Of a stretch of 17,421 nt of DNA, positions 9,263 to 15,808 are shown piece by piece. The position numbers were made by a program, and so were the translations under genes. Source of the DNA: Nocardioidaceae bacterium (GTDB lineage Bacteria; Actinomycetota; Actinomycetes; Propionibacteriales; Nocardioidaceae); the NCBI GenBank assembly GCA_020438665.1, contig JAGQUE010000184.1, forward strand, positions 1 through 17,421, given 5' to 3'. The stretch's first letter is position 1, and the number at the start of each line of letters is the position of its first letter. The notes under the pieces were generated by a model that saw nothing but the letters and a program-made list of their open reading frames with translations, was not told the origin of the DNA and made no database searches.

Positions 9263-10018
9263 CTACTTCTTGCGCGACAGGAACGCCGTCATCGCCTCCC
9301 GGGCCTCGTCGGAGGCGAACAGCCGGGCGGAGAGCGCCGACATCTCCTCGCCGCGCGCGTCGATCCGGGCCAGCAGGTCTGCGTTGAGCAGCCGCTTGGA
9401 CTCGCGCAGCCCCTGGGCCGCGCCCGTCGACAGGGACGCGCAGACGTGGCCGACCTCCGCGTCGAGGTCGTGGGCGGGAACGGCCTTGGTCACGAGCCCG
9501 TACGACGCCGCGGCAGCACCGTCGAAAACCTCACCGCCGAGGGTGGTGAGGGAGGCGGCTCGCGGGCTCATCCGGTGGTGGACGGTGAGCGAGATGATGG
9601 CCGCCGCGAGGCCCAGCTTGACCTCGGTGAGGGCGAACGTGGCGTCCTCGCTGGCGATCGCGATGTCGGAGGCGGCGACGATCCCGATGCCCCCGGCCCG
9701 GACAGCTCCCGCGACCCGCGTGACCACCGGCTTGTCCATCGCCACGATCAGCCGCTGCAGGTCCACGATGCGACGGGTCGCCTCCTCCATCCCCGCCGCG
9801 GAGGCCTCGGAGAGGTCGGCGCCCGAGCAGAACACCCGCCCGGCGGCCTGGATGAGGACCACGACGACGCCGTCGTCGGAGGCCGCCGTCTCGAGATGCG
9901 CGAACAGCTCGGTCACCAGTTGCCGTGACAGGGCGTTGCGGTTGTGCTGGGAGTCCAGCGTGATCATGGCGACCCGGTCGGCCACCTCGTAGTGCACCAG
10001 CTCCTGGTCATCGCCCAT
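9263..10018 (-). CDS. Enoyl-CoA hydratase/isomerase (crotonase) family protein
   Basis: This 251-residue crotonase-fold enzyme acts on an acyl-CoA. The first oxyanion-hole segment is GRVFCSGADLSEAS (60-73) and the second is RAGGIGIVAASD (107-118). Compared with rat mitochondrial crotonase, the glutamate of TEVKLG (Glu132, equivalent to Glu164) is kept, but the position of Glu144 appears to be Gly112. The enzyme may therefore be an isomerase, a methylglutaconyl-CoA-type hydratase or another crotonase-fold variant rather than a standard hydratase. The internal ATG at 10018 is preferred over the frame's longest start (10141), because the protein then begins directly with a normal family N-terminus (YEVADRVAMITLD) and the longer version would run across the divergent gene's start. 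It is transcribed away from the molybdoenzyme gene with 70 bp between them. Confidence 0.88.
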   Translation of the reverse strand: MGDDQELVHYEVADRVAMITLDSQHNRNALSRQLVTELFAHLETAASDDGVVVVLIQAAGRVFCSGADLSEASAAGMEEATRRIVDLQRLIVAMDKPVVTRVAGAVRAGGIGIVAASDIAIASEDATFALTEVKLGLAAAIISLTVHHRMSPRAASLTTLGGEVFDGAAAASYGLVTKAVPAHDLDAEVGHVCASLSTGAAQGLRESKRLLNADLLARIDARGEEMSALSARLFASDEAREAMTAFLSRKK

Positions 10019-10024
10019 GGCCTC

Positions 10025-10030
10025 ATCGTA
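10025..10030 (-). promoter_or_regulatory. Possible -10 element (TACGAT) for the enoyl-CoA hydratase gene
   Basis: TACGAT on the minus strand ends six bases before the ATG at 10018. If used, the mRNA would begin almost at the start codon (leaderless), which would fit the absence of a well-spaced ribosome-binding site. No good -35 hexamer was seen. Confidence 0.25.
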
Positions 10031-10053
10031 GGAGGCCGCCCGACGCACCGGAC

Positions 10054-10081
10054 ACATCCGCTGGCCCGGTCGGTGCCGAAC
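10054..10081 (+). promoter_or_regulatory. SigK-type promoter upstream of the molybdoenzyme gene
   Basis: ACATCC (10054-10059), 16 bases, then CCGAAC (10076-10081). Each hexamer differs at one base from the published mycobacterial SigK consensus CCATCC/CCGAAT. The -10 ends seven bases before the ATG at 10089, so transcription should start at about the start codon, giving a leaderless mRNA; this agrees with the lack of a ribosome-binding site. A near-identical element precedes the fasciclin gene downstream. Confidence 0.6.
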
Positions 10082-10088
10082 CCCTCCC

Positions 10089-11606
10089 ATGCACCCGCCC
10101 ACGCCGCTCCGCCGCCCGATCGCTGCTCTCGCCGGGATCACGGCGGCGCTCGTCGGGGCGGCGTCCGGTCACCTGGTCGCGGCGTACGTCGACCCGGCGG
10201 CCTCCCCGGTGCTGGCGGTCGGGTCGACGGTGATCGACCTGACGCCCACGCCCCTCAAGGAGTGGGCGGTCGCGCGGCTGGGGACGGCCGACAAGCCGGT
10301 GTTGGTCGGCGCGGTCCTGGTCGGCACGCTGCTGCTCGCGGCAGCAGCCGGCCTCGTGACCCGGCGGAGCCGGGCGGGAGGGGCAGGGCTGCTCGTGGGG
10401 CTCGCCGCGGTGGCGGGAGTGGCAGCCCTGTCCCGACCGGCCGCCCAGACACTGGACGCGGTCCCCGCCGTGGTCACGGCCGTCGTCGGAGCCGCGGTGC
10501 TGCTCGGGATCACCCGACCCCACCCAGCGACGACGGCCGTCGAGGACCCGGCCGGGCCGAGCCGACGGGGCCTGCTGGCCCTGGGACTCGGGCTCGCCGT
10601 CGCCCTCGCCGGAGCGGGCGAGTGGGTCAGCCGCGCACGCGGCGGTCCCTCCTCGGTCGCCCTCCCCGCGCCCTCCGACCCGGCACCACCGCTGCCCGCC
10701 GGCCTCGAAGGTCGCTTCAGCGGCATCTCCGACCTGCAAACCCCGAGCGACGACTTCTATCGGGTCGACACCCGGCTCGTGCTGCCGAGCATCGATGTCG
10801 ACGGCTGGCGACTGACCATCGACGGCGACGTCGACCGCACCGTCGACCTCGGGTTCGCCGACCTCGTGGCGATGCCGCTCGTCGAGCGCGACATCACGCT
10901 GACCTGCGTCTCCAACGAGGTGGGCGGGAAATATGTCGGCTCGGCACGCTGGCTCGGCGTACCGCTCCGCGACGTTCTCGACCTGACCGGCATCGACCGG
11001 ACCGCCGCCGACCAGATCCTGTCGACCGACGTCGACGGCTTCACGATCAGCACTCCGCTCGAGGTCGCCCTCGACGGGCGAGACACGCTGCTCGCGGTCG
11101 GCATGAACGGGTCGCCCCTGCCCCAGGCCCACGGCTTCCCCGTGCGCCTGGTGACGCCTGGCCTCTATGGCTTCGTGGGGTCGACCAAGTGGCTGCGGCG
11201 ACTCACCCTGACGACCTATGACGCGGCCCAGGCCTATTGGACCGACCGGGGCTGGGCGACCGACGCCCCGATCAAGATCGCCAGCCGGATCGACACCCCG
11301 CGGCCGCTGTCGACGGCCGATGCGGGCGACGTCGTGGTCGGCGGCGTGGCCTGGGCCCAGCACCGCGGCATCGGCCTGGTCGAGGTGTCGGTGGACGACG
11401 GTCCCTGGCAGCGGGCGACGCTCGGCCCGGACGTCGGCATCGACTACTGGCGCCAGTGGTTCTTCCGCTGGCCCGCGGAGCCGGGACAGCACACGCTGGC
11501 GTCCCGGGCGACCACGGTCGACGGCGAGGTGCAGACCGAGCGTCGGGCCTCGCCGTTCCCCGACGGGTCCAGCGGCGTCCAGCAGGTCGTCGTCAACGTC
11601 GCCTGA
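10089..11606 (+). CDS. Membrane-anchored molybdopterin-dependent oxidoreductase, sulfite oxidase family
   Basis: This 505-residue protein has about five hydrophobic segments (roughly 10-33, 70-91, 97-113, 124-141, 160-177), then an oxidoreductase molybdopterin-binding domain from about 205 and a C-terminal Mo-cofactor dimerisation domain (about 395-505). The molybdenum ligand is Cys273 in LTCVSNEVGG. Further family motifs are GSARWLGVPLRDVLD, MNGSPLPQAHGFPVRLVTPG and YGFVGSTKWL. The catalytic part should face outward. The family includes sulfite oxidase/dehydrogenase, nitrate reductase and the methionine sulfoxide reductase MsrP (YedY); the substrate here is unknown. There is no heme motif, so electrons probably pass through the membrane part or a partner. 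The ATG at 10089 has no Shine-Dalgarno sequence but sits just after a SigK-type promoter. The neighbouring fasciclin-sigK genes suggest it belongs to the SigK response. Confidence 0.9.
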   Translation: MHPPTPLRRPIAALAGITAALVGAASGHLVAAYVDPAASPVLAVGSTVIDLTPTPLKEWAVARLGTADKPVLVGAVLVGTLLLAAAAGLVTRRSRAGGAGLLVGLAAVAGVAALSRPAAQTLDAVPAVVTAVVGAAVLLGITRPHPATTAVEDPAGPSRRGLLALGLGLAVALAGAGEWVSRARGGPSSVALPAPSDPAPPLPAGLEGRFSGISDLQTPSDDFYRVDTRLVLPSIDVDGWRLTIDGDVDRTVDLGFADLVAMPLVERDITLTCVSNEVGGKYVGSARWLGVPLRDVLDLTGIDRTAADQILSTDVDGFTISTPLEVALDGRDTLLAVGMNGSPLPQAHGFPVRLVTPGLYGFVGSTKWLRRLTLTTYDAAQAYWTDRGWATDAPIKIASRIDTPRPLSTADAGDVVVGGVAWAQHRGIGLVEVSVDDGPWQRATLGPDVGIDYWRQWFFRWPAEPGQHTLASRATTVDGEVQTERRASPFPDGSSGVQQVVVNVA

Positions 11607-11610
11607 GCGG

Positions 11611-11628
11611 CTCGGCCAGCCTGCCGAG
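11611..11628 (+). terminator. Hairpin after the molybdoenzyme gene
   Basis: CTCGGC (11611-11616) pairs with GCCGAG (11623-11628) around a six-base loop, starting four bases after the stop codon. There is no T-tract, so it may be a weak terminator or a 3'-end stabiliser. It lies before the next promoter, as expected for a transcript boundary. Confidence 0.38.
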
Positions 11629-11647
11629 AGCTGCTTCCCACTCGCTC

Positions 11648-11674
11648 CCATCCGACCGGGCCTCGGCTCCGAAT
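11648..11674 (+). promoter_or_regulatory. SigK-type promoter upstream of the fasciclin lipoprotein gene
   Basis: CCATCC (11648-11653) and CCGAAT (11669-11674) match the published mycobacterial SigK hexamers exactly as I recall them. The spacer is 15 bases, one shorter than the 16-17 usually given. The predicted start of transcription is near 11681-11683, leaving an untranslated leader of about 47 bases with AGAGG seven bases before the ATG. In M. tuberculosis the same type of promoter drives mpt70/mpt83. Because sigK follows 40 bp after the fasciclin gene, this promoter probably also feeds sigK. Confidence 0.68.
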
Positions 11675-11728
11675 CCCCAGCAGAACCCAGCACGAGACAG
11701 CCGTAACGAAGAAACGAGAGGTGCAGAG

Positions 11729-12400
11729 ATGAACCGCACGACCGCTCGCCGTACGACGGGGCTCGCCGCCCTCGCGCTCACCCTGTCGATGGGCCTGGCC
11801 GCCTGTGGTGGCGACTCCGACACCGGCGCCGCCAGCGACGGCGGCTCCTCGATGTCATCCTCGCCGAGCATGAGCGAGAGCATGAGCCCCTCCGACGACA
11901 TGAGCTCCGGCTCCAGCGCGGATCCGGCTGCCCAGACCTTCGGTCCCGGCTGCTCGGCCATCCCGGCCACCGGTGGCGGCTCCTTCGACGGGATGGCCAC
12001 CGAGCCGGTCGCCACCGCCGCGAGCGCCAACCCGCTGCTCAAGACCCTCGTCACCGCGGTGACGAAGGCCGGCCTGGTCGACACGCTCAACGGCGCGGAC
12101 GGCATCACGGTCTTCGCGCCGACCGATGACGCGTTCGCCAAGATCCCGACCAAGACCCTCAACGGGGTACTCAAGGACAAGAAGACGCTGACCTCGATCC
12201 TCACCCACCACGTGGTCGCCGGGCAGCTGGCCCCCGACCAGCTCGCGGGCAGCCACGAGACCCTCAACGGCGACACCATCACGGTGATGGGCTCCGGTGA
12301 GGACTTCACCGTCGGCAAGGAGAAGGCACACGTGCTCTGCGGGAACATTCCGACCGCCAACGCGACTGTCTATGTCATCGACACCGTCCTGATGCCCTGA
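11729..12400 (+). CDS. mpt83: MPT83/MPT70-like fasciclin-domain lipoprotein
   Basis: This 223-residue precursor has an N-terminal signal ending in the lipobox LAAC (Cys26), so it should be lipid-anchored on the outer face of the membrane. A Ser/Met/Asp-rich linker (about 38-64) holds four methionines at 42, 48, 52 and 58. The FAS1 domain follows, with ITVFAPTDDAF (126-136), HHVVAG (160-165) and NATVYVIDTVLMP at the C-terminus. Cys75 (FGPGC) and Cys204 (HVLCGN) match the positions expected for the MPT70/MPT83 disulfide. The similarity to MPT83 is strong along the whole FAS1 domain. Family members are secreted or surface proteins with proposed adhesion roles, and the function of MPT83 itself is not firmly known. 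The ribosome-binding site is AGAGG before the ATG at 11729. Expression is probably SigK-dependent through the promoter at 11648. Confidence 0.92.
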   Translation: MNRTTARRTTGLAALALTLSMGLAACGGDSDTGAASDGGSSMSSSPSMSESMSPSDDMSSGSSADPAAQTFGPGCSAIPATGGGSFDGMATEPVATAASANPLLKTLVTAVTKAGLVDTLNGADGITVFAPTDDAFAKIPTKTLNGVLKDKKTLTSILTHHVVAGQLAPDQLAGSHETLNGDTITVMGSGEDFTVGKEKAHVLCGNIPTANATVYVIDTVLMP

Positions 12401-12415
12401 CGACCAGCGTCGTCA
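12398..12415 (+). terminator. Perfect 7-bp hairpin overlapping the fasciclin stop codon
   Basis: TGACGAC (12398-12404) pairs with GTCGTCA (12409-12415) around the tetraloop CAGC. The stop codon is part of the stem. No T-tract follows, so it is more likely a partial terminator or 3' stabiliser that lets some transcription continue into sigK than a full stop signal. Confidence 0.42.
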
Positions 12416-12440
12416 CCATCACCCAGCAAGGATCGACACC

Positions 12441-13076
12441 GTGGAACCACTCCAGCCCGCGCCCTCCGACGGCCCCCGCCCGGGGTCGCCGGAGGGCCTC
12501 GGCACGCCGTCGGACGGCGCCGGTCCCGACCTGGCTGCCCTCCTCAAACGGTCGGGCCGCGGCGACCGCGACGCCTTCGCGGCGCTCTATGACGCCACCG
12601 CCAGCCGGGTCTTCGGACTGGCGGTCCGCGTCGTCCGTGACCGGGCGCAGGCCGAGGAGGTCACCCAGGAGGCCTTCCTCGACATCTGGCGCCAGGCCAG
12701 CCGCTTCGACCCTGCCCGCGGCAGCGCCAGCTCCTGGATCCTCACCATCGGGCACCGCAAGGCCGTCGACCGGGTCAGGTCCGCGGAGGCGGCGACCCGA
12801 CGCGAGGAGACCTATGGATCGCGGCAGCACCAGGTCTCCCACGACACCACCGCCGAGGCGGCCCACGCGTCGTTCGAGGCACGGCGGGTCCGCCACGCGC
12901 TCGAGGACCTGACGCCCGCACAGCGGCAGGCCATCGAGCTGGCCTATTTCGACGGCTACACACACACGGAGGTGGCCCGGATGCTCGACCTCCCCCTGGG
13001 CACCGCGAAGACGAGGATCCGCGACGGCCTCATCCGGCTACGCGACTTCATGGGAGTGGGAGGTGCTCACGCATGA
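12441..13076 (+). CDS. sigK: ECF sigma factor SigK
   Basis: This 211-residue group 4 sigma factor starts at GTG 12441, with AAGGA eight bases upstream. A Pro/Gly-rich N-terminal extension (about 1-30) precedes region 2 (FAALYDATASRVFGLAVRVV, AEEVTQEAFLDIWRQASRF, SASSWILTIGHRKAVDRVRS). Region 4 is LEDLTPAQRQAIELAYFDG and the helix-turn-helix YTHTEVARMLDLPLGTAKT. The neighbours (MPT83-like gene, RskA, FAD protein, UfaA1, DUF1295) are the M. tuberculosis SigK locus set, which supports the name. The stop overlaps the rskA start (ATGA). The protein contains no cysteine at all, so it cannot form the regulatory disulfide described for M. tuberculosis SigK. It probably activates the two SigK-type promoters in this window, including the one feeding its own gene. 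Confidence 0.92.
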   Translation: MEPLQPAPSDGPRPGSPEGLGTPSDGAGPDLAALLKRSGRGDRDAFAALYDATASRVFGLAVRVVRDRAQAEEVTQEAFLDIWRQASRFDPARGSASSWILTIGHRKAVDRVRSAEAATRREETYGSRQHQVSHDTTAEAAHASFEARRVRHALEDLTPAQRQAIELAYFDGYTHTEVARMLDLPLGTAKTRIRDGLIRLRDFMGVGGAHA

Positions 13077-13804
13077 GCGACCTGCACGGACTGTCCGGCG
13101 CCTACGCCGTCGATGGGCTCGACGACCTCGAGCGGGCCCGGTTCGAGCGCCACCTCGCCGAGTGCGAGGAGTGCCGCGCCGAGGTGGCCGGTCTCGTCGA
13201 GGCTGCGGCCCTGCTCACCGAGACGACCGCCCTGGCCCCGCCGCCGGAGCTGCGCGACCGAGTGTTGGCCCAGGTGGCGAGGGTCCGCCCCCTCCCCCCC
13301 GTCGTCGGCGCCCACGAGGCGAGCCGGACCCGCGCGCCCCGGCGCCGGCTGCTCGCCGGGCTGGCAGCGGCCGTCGTCCTGGCGGTGGCCGGGGCCGGGG
13401 TCGCCGCCTGGCACCCCTGGACCGACGAGACCTCCGCGTCGCCCACCGCGGCCGAGCGGGTGCTGGCCGCTCCGGACGCCGCGTCGGAGACGCTGACCTT
13501 CCCCGGCGGCGCGCGGGCCAAGCTGGTCCGCTCCGCCTCGCTGCACCAGGCCGTCCTCGTCACGACCGCGATGCCCGCCGCTCCGGGCGACAACGTCTAT
13601 CAGCTCTGGTATGCCCAGCCCGACGACGGCATGGTGTCGGCCGGTGTGATGCCCGCCAAGGCGGACCAGACGGTGCTGCTCATCGGCGACGCCGCCACGG
13701 CCACCGCCGTCGGCATCACCGTGGAGCCCCGGGGCGGTTCCCCCGAACCGACCTCCGACCCGATCGCCCTGTTCAGCTTCGGCACGCTCGTCCCCGTCGC
13801 CTGA
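13073..13804 (+). CDS. rskA: Membrane anti-sigma factor RskA with an H-x3-C-x2-C zinc-type motif
   Basis: This 243-residue protein should bind and silence SigK at the membrane. The cytoplasmic domain (1-90) starts with DLHGLSGAYAVDGLDDLER and carries His27, Cys31 and Cys34 in RHLAECEECRAEV, the zinc-associated anti-sigma pattern. One membrane helix lies at about 91-113. The outer RskA-type domain shows NVYQLWYAQPDDG, SAGVMPAKADQ and a VEPRGGSPEPTSDP ending typical of the family. The ATG overlaps the sigK stop, the usual layout for sigma/anti-sigma pairs that need balanced synthesis. RskA proteins are known to be degraded by regulated intramembrane proteolysis, which frees SigK. The inducing signal is unknown, though the zinc motif could make this version thiol- or metal-responsive. 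Confidence 0.92.
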   Translation: MSDLHGLSGAYAVDGLDDLERARFERHLAECEECRAEVAGLVEAAALLTETTALAPPPELRDRVLAQVARVRPLPPVVGAHEASRTRAPRRRLLAGLAAAVVLAVAGAGVAAWHPWTDETSASPTAAERVLAAPDAASETLTFPGGARAKLVRSASLHQAVLVTTAMPAAPGDNVYQLWYAQPDDGMVSAGVMPAKADQTVLLIGDAATATAVGITVEPRGGSPEPTSDPIALFSFGTLVPVA

Positions 13805-13812
13805 GGAGCACG

Positions 13813-15807
13813 ATGACCACGCACCGCACCCCTGCCCCGGCCCCACAGCCGCACCATCGGACCGTCGCCGTCGTCGGCTCCGGCGTCGCCGGCCTGACCG
13901 CCGCCTATGTGCTGCGCCAGCACAGTCGTGTGGTGCTCTTCGAGGCCGACAGCCGGCTGGGCGGCCACGCCGACACCCACCAGGTGGGCGACCTGGCCAT
14001 CGACACGGGCTTCATCGTCCACAACGAGCACACCTACCCGGTGCTGCTCCGCCTGTTCCGCGAGCTCGGGATCGCCACCCAGGACTCCGAGATGTCGATG
14101 TCGGTGCGCGACGAGGCGACCGGGCTCGAGTACGCCGGCGCGCTCGGAGCGCGGGGCCTGTTCCCGACCGCCCGGCGACTGGCCGACCCGGCCTATCTGC
14201 GGATGCTCACCGAGGTGCCGCGCTTCCACCGCCGGGCGCGCGCCCTGCTGGCCACGGAGGCGACCAGCGAGGAGCGACCCACCTTCGCCGAGTTCCTCAC
14301 CGACGGCGGGTTCTCGCCCCACTTCCAACGACACTTCGCCGAGCCGCTCATCGCGGCGGTCTGGTCGTGCGACCCCGACCACGCCCTCGACTACCCCGCC
14401 CGGACGCTGTTCTCCTTCCTCCAGCACCATGGGATGCTCGCCGTCTTCGGCTCGCCGCAGTGGAAGACCGTGACCGGTGGGTCGCGCGAATATGTCCGCC
14501 GCGTCGGCGAGCTCGTCGACGAGGTGCGCACCGGCACCAAGGTCACCTCCCTCCGGGAGACCCCCGACGGGGTCGAGATCACCGATGGCAACGGCCAGGT
14601 CACCCTCGTCGACGCGGTGGTCGTCGCCACCCACCCCGACCAGGCGCTGGCCATGCTGGCGGAGCCGACACCGGCGCAGGTCGAGGTGCTCGGGGCGATC
14701 CCCTACTCCCAGAACCTCGCCCAGCTCCACACCGACACCTCGGTCCTGCCCCGCGCCGAGCGGGCCCGGGCGTCGTGGAACTTCCTGCGCCGCCCCGATG
14801 CGCAGGGCCGGGTGACGGTCACCTATGACCTGACCCGGCTGATGCGGCTGCCGACGTCCACCCGCTATCTGGTCACCCTCGGCGGGGAGGACATCGTCGA
14901 CCAGGCCACGGTCATCGACACGATGGAATATGCCCATCCGCTCTATACCCCCGCCTCGGTGGCCGCCCAGCGCCGGCTGCCCGAGATCGCCACCGACCGG
15001 GTGGTGTTCGCCGGGGCCTACCACGGGTGGGGATTCCACGAGGACGGCGCCCGGTCCGGGCTCGCCGCCGCCGAGCGGCTCGGCTCCTCCTGGCAGGGCC
15101 GGCCCGACGCGGGAGCCCGGCCGGGCGTCTTCGATGCCACGATCCGCCACGTGCGTCGTACGCCGTTCCGCCGCGCCTTCACCCATGCGAGCCGGCTGTG
15201 GCTGGTCGACCTCGACCGACTCCCCGACCACGGGGTCCTCGGCCGCTTCGAGGCCCGCGACCACCTCGGCGAACCGAACCGGTCGCTCCGGGCCAACGTC
15301 GATGCGTTCCTGGCCCAGCACGGCATCGACCTGGCGGGCGGCCGGGTGCTGATGGCCGCCAACGCCCGGGCATTCGGCTATTGCTTCAACCCGATCTCGG
15401 TGTTCTGGTGCTTCGACGCCGACGGGCAGCAGGCCGCGGTCGTCGTGGAGGTCCACAACACCTATGGCGACCGCCACGCCTACCTCGTCCACCCCGATCC
15501 GCAGGGGCGGGCCCGGGTCGACAAGCAGATGTACGTCTCGCCGTTCCACGGCGTCGACGGCGTCTATGATCTGGCCGTTCCCCTGCCCGGGGATCGCCTC
15601 GACATCGCGGTGACGCTCCGCACCGACGACGGTGAGGTGTTCAGCGCCAGCCTCTCGGGACGCCGGTCCGCCCGCACCTCGCCGTGGCGGTCCGCCCCGG
15701 CCGCGCTGCGCGGGTCGCTCCTCATCCGGCTGCACGGGATCTGGCTGTGGGCTCGGCGACTGCCGATCCGCCACCGCCCGGTCCACGCACGACAGGAAGG
15801 TGTCTGA
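13813..15807 (+). CDS. Fused FAD-dependent amine-oxidase-like oxidoreductase and DUF1365 protein
   Basis: This 664-residue fusion starts at ATG 13813 with GAGGAG four bases upstream, eight bases after the rskA stop. The longer open frame reaching back to 13063 is out-of-frame rskA DNA. Residues 1 to about 430 form a flavin amine-oxidase/desaturase-like enzyme, with FAD-binding VAVVGSGVAGLTAAYVL (Gly22, Gly24, Gly27), Glu44, RLGGHADTH and a late FAGAYHGWGFHEDGARSG segment. From about 437 a DUF1365 domain begins (VFDATIRHVRR), with its hallmark FGYCFNPISVFWCF at 521-534. In M. tuberculosis these are two proteins, Rv0449c and Rv0448c. The reaction is not firmly known. The conserved link with a fatty-acid methyltransferase and DUF1295 points to unsaturated or methyl-branched lipid modification, and homologous sets in proteobacteria are tied to singlet-oxygen responses and furan fatty acids. 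Confidence 0.9.
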   Translation: MTTHRTPAPAPQPHHRTVAVVGSGVAGLTAAYVLRQHSRVVLFEADSRLGGHADTHQVGDLAIDTGFIVHNEHTYPVLLRLFRELGIATQDSEMSMSVRDEATGLEYAGALGARGLFPTARRLADPAYLRMLTEVPRFHRRARALLATEATSEERPTFAEFLTDGGFSPHFQRHFAEPLIAAVWSCDPDHALDYPARTLFSFLQHHGMLAVFGSPQWKTVTGGSREYVRRVGELVDEVRTGTKVTSLRETPDGVEITDGNGQVTLVDAVVVATHPDQALAMLAEPTPAQVEVLGAIPYSQNLAQLHTDTSVLPRAERARASWNFLRRPDAQGRVTVTYDLTRLMRLPTSTRYLVTLGGEDIVDQATVIDTMEYAHPLYTPASVAAQRRLPEIATDRVVFAGAYHGWGFHEDGARSGLAAAERLGSSWQGRPDAGARPGVFDATIRHVRRTPFRRAFTHASRLWLVDLDRLPDHGVLGRFEARDHLGEPNRSLRANVDAFLAQHGIDLAGGRVLMAANARAFGYCFNPISVFWCFDADGQQAAVVVEVHNTYGDRHAYLVHPDPQGRARVDKQMYVSPFHGVDGVYDLAVPLPGDRLDIAVTLRTDDGEVFSASLSGRRSARTSPWRSAPAALRGSLLIRLHGIWLWARRLPIRHRPVHARQEGV

Positions 15808-15808
15808 G

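Noticed and set aside
10023..11693. 556-codon minus-strand frame opposite the molybdoenzyme gene
   Set aside because: The plus-strand translation has the molybdenum-ligand cysteine motif and both family domains; the minus frame is Arg/Gly/Asp-rich noise.
11680..11705. Alternative ECF promoter GAAC-N15-CGTAA before the fasciclin gene
   Set aside because: It fits a generic ECF pattern only loosely, while the SigK-type hexamers just upstream match exactly.
12416..12446. Third SigK-type promoter directly before sigK (CCATCA then CCGTGG)
   Set aside because: The -10 match is poor and would overlap the GTG start codon. Read-through from 11648 is simpler.
13063..13812. Upstream extension of the FAD-DUF1365 frame
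   Set aside because: It covers rskA in another frame and is Arg/Pro-rich. The ATG at 13813 has a strong GAGGAG site and leads directly into the FAD-binding motif.
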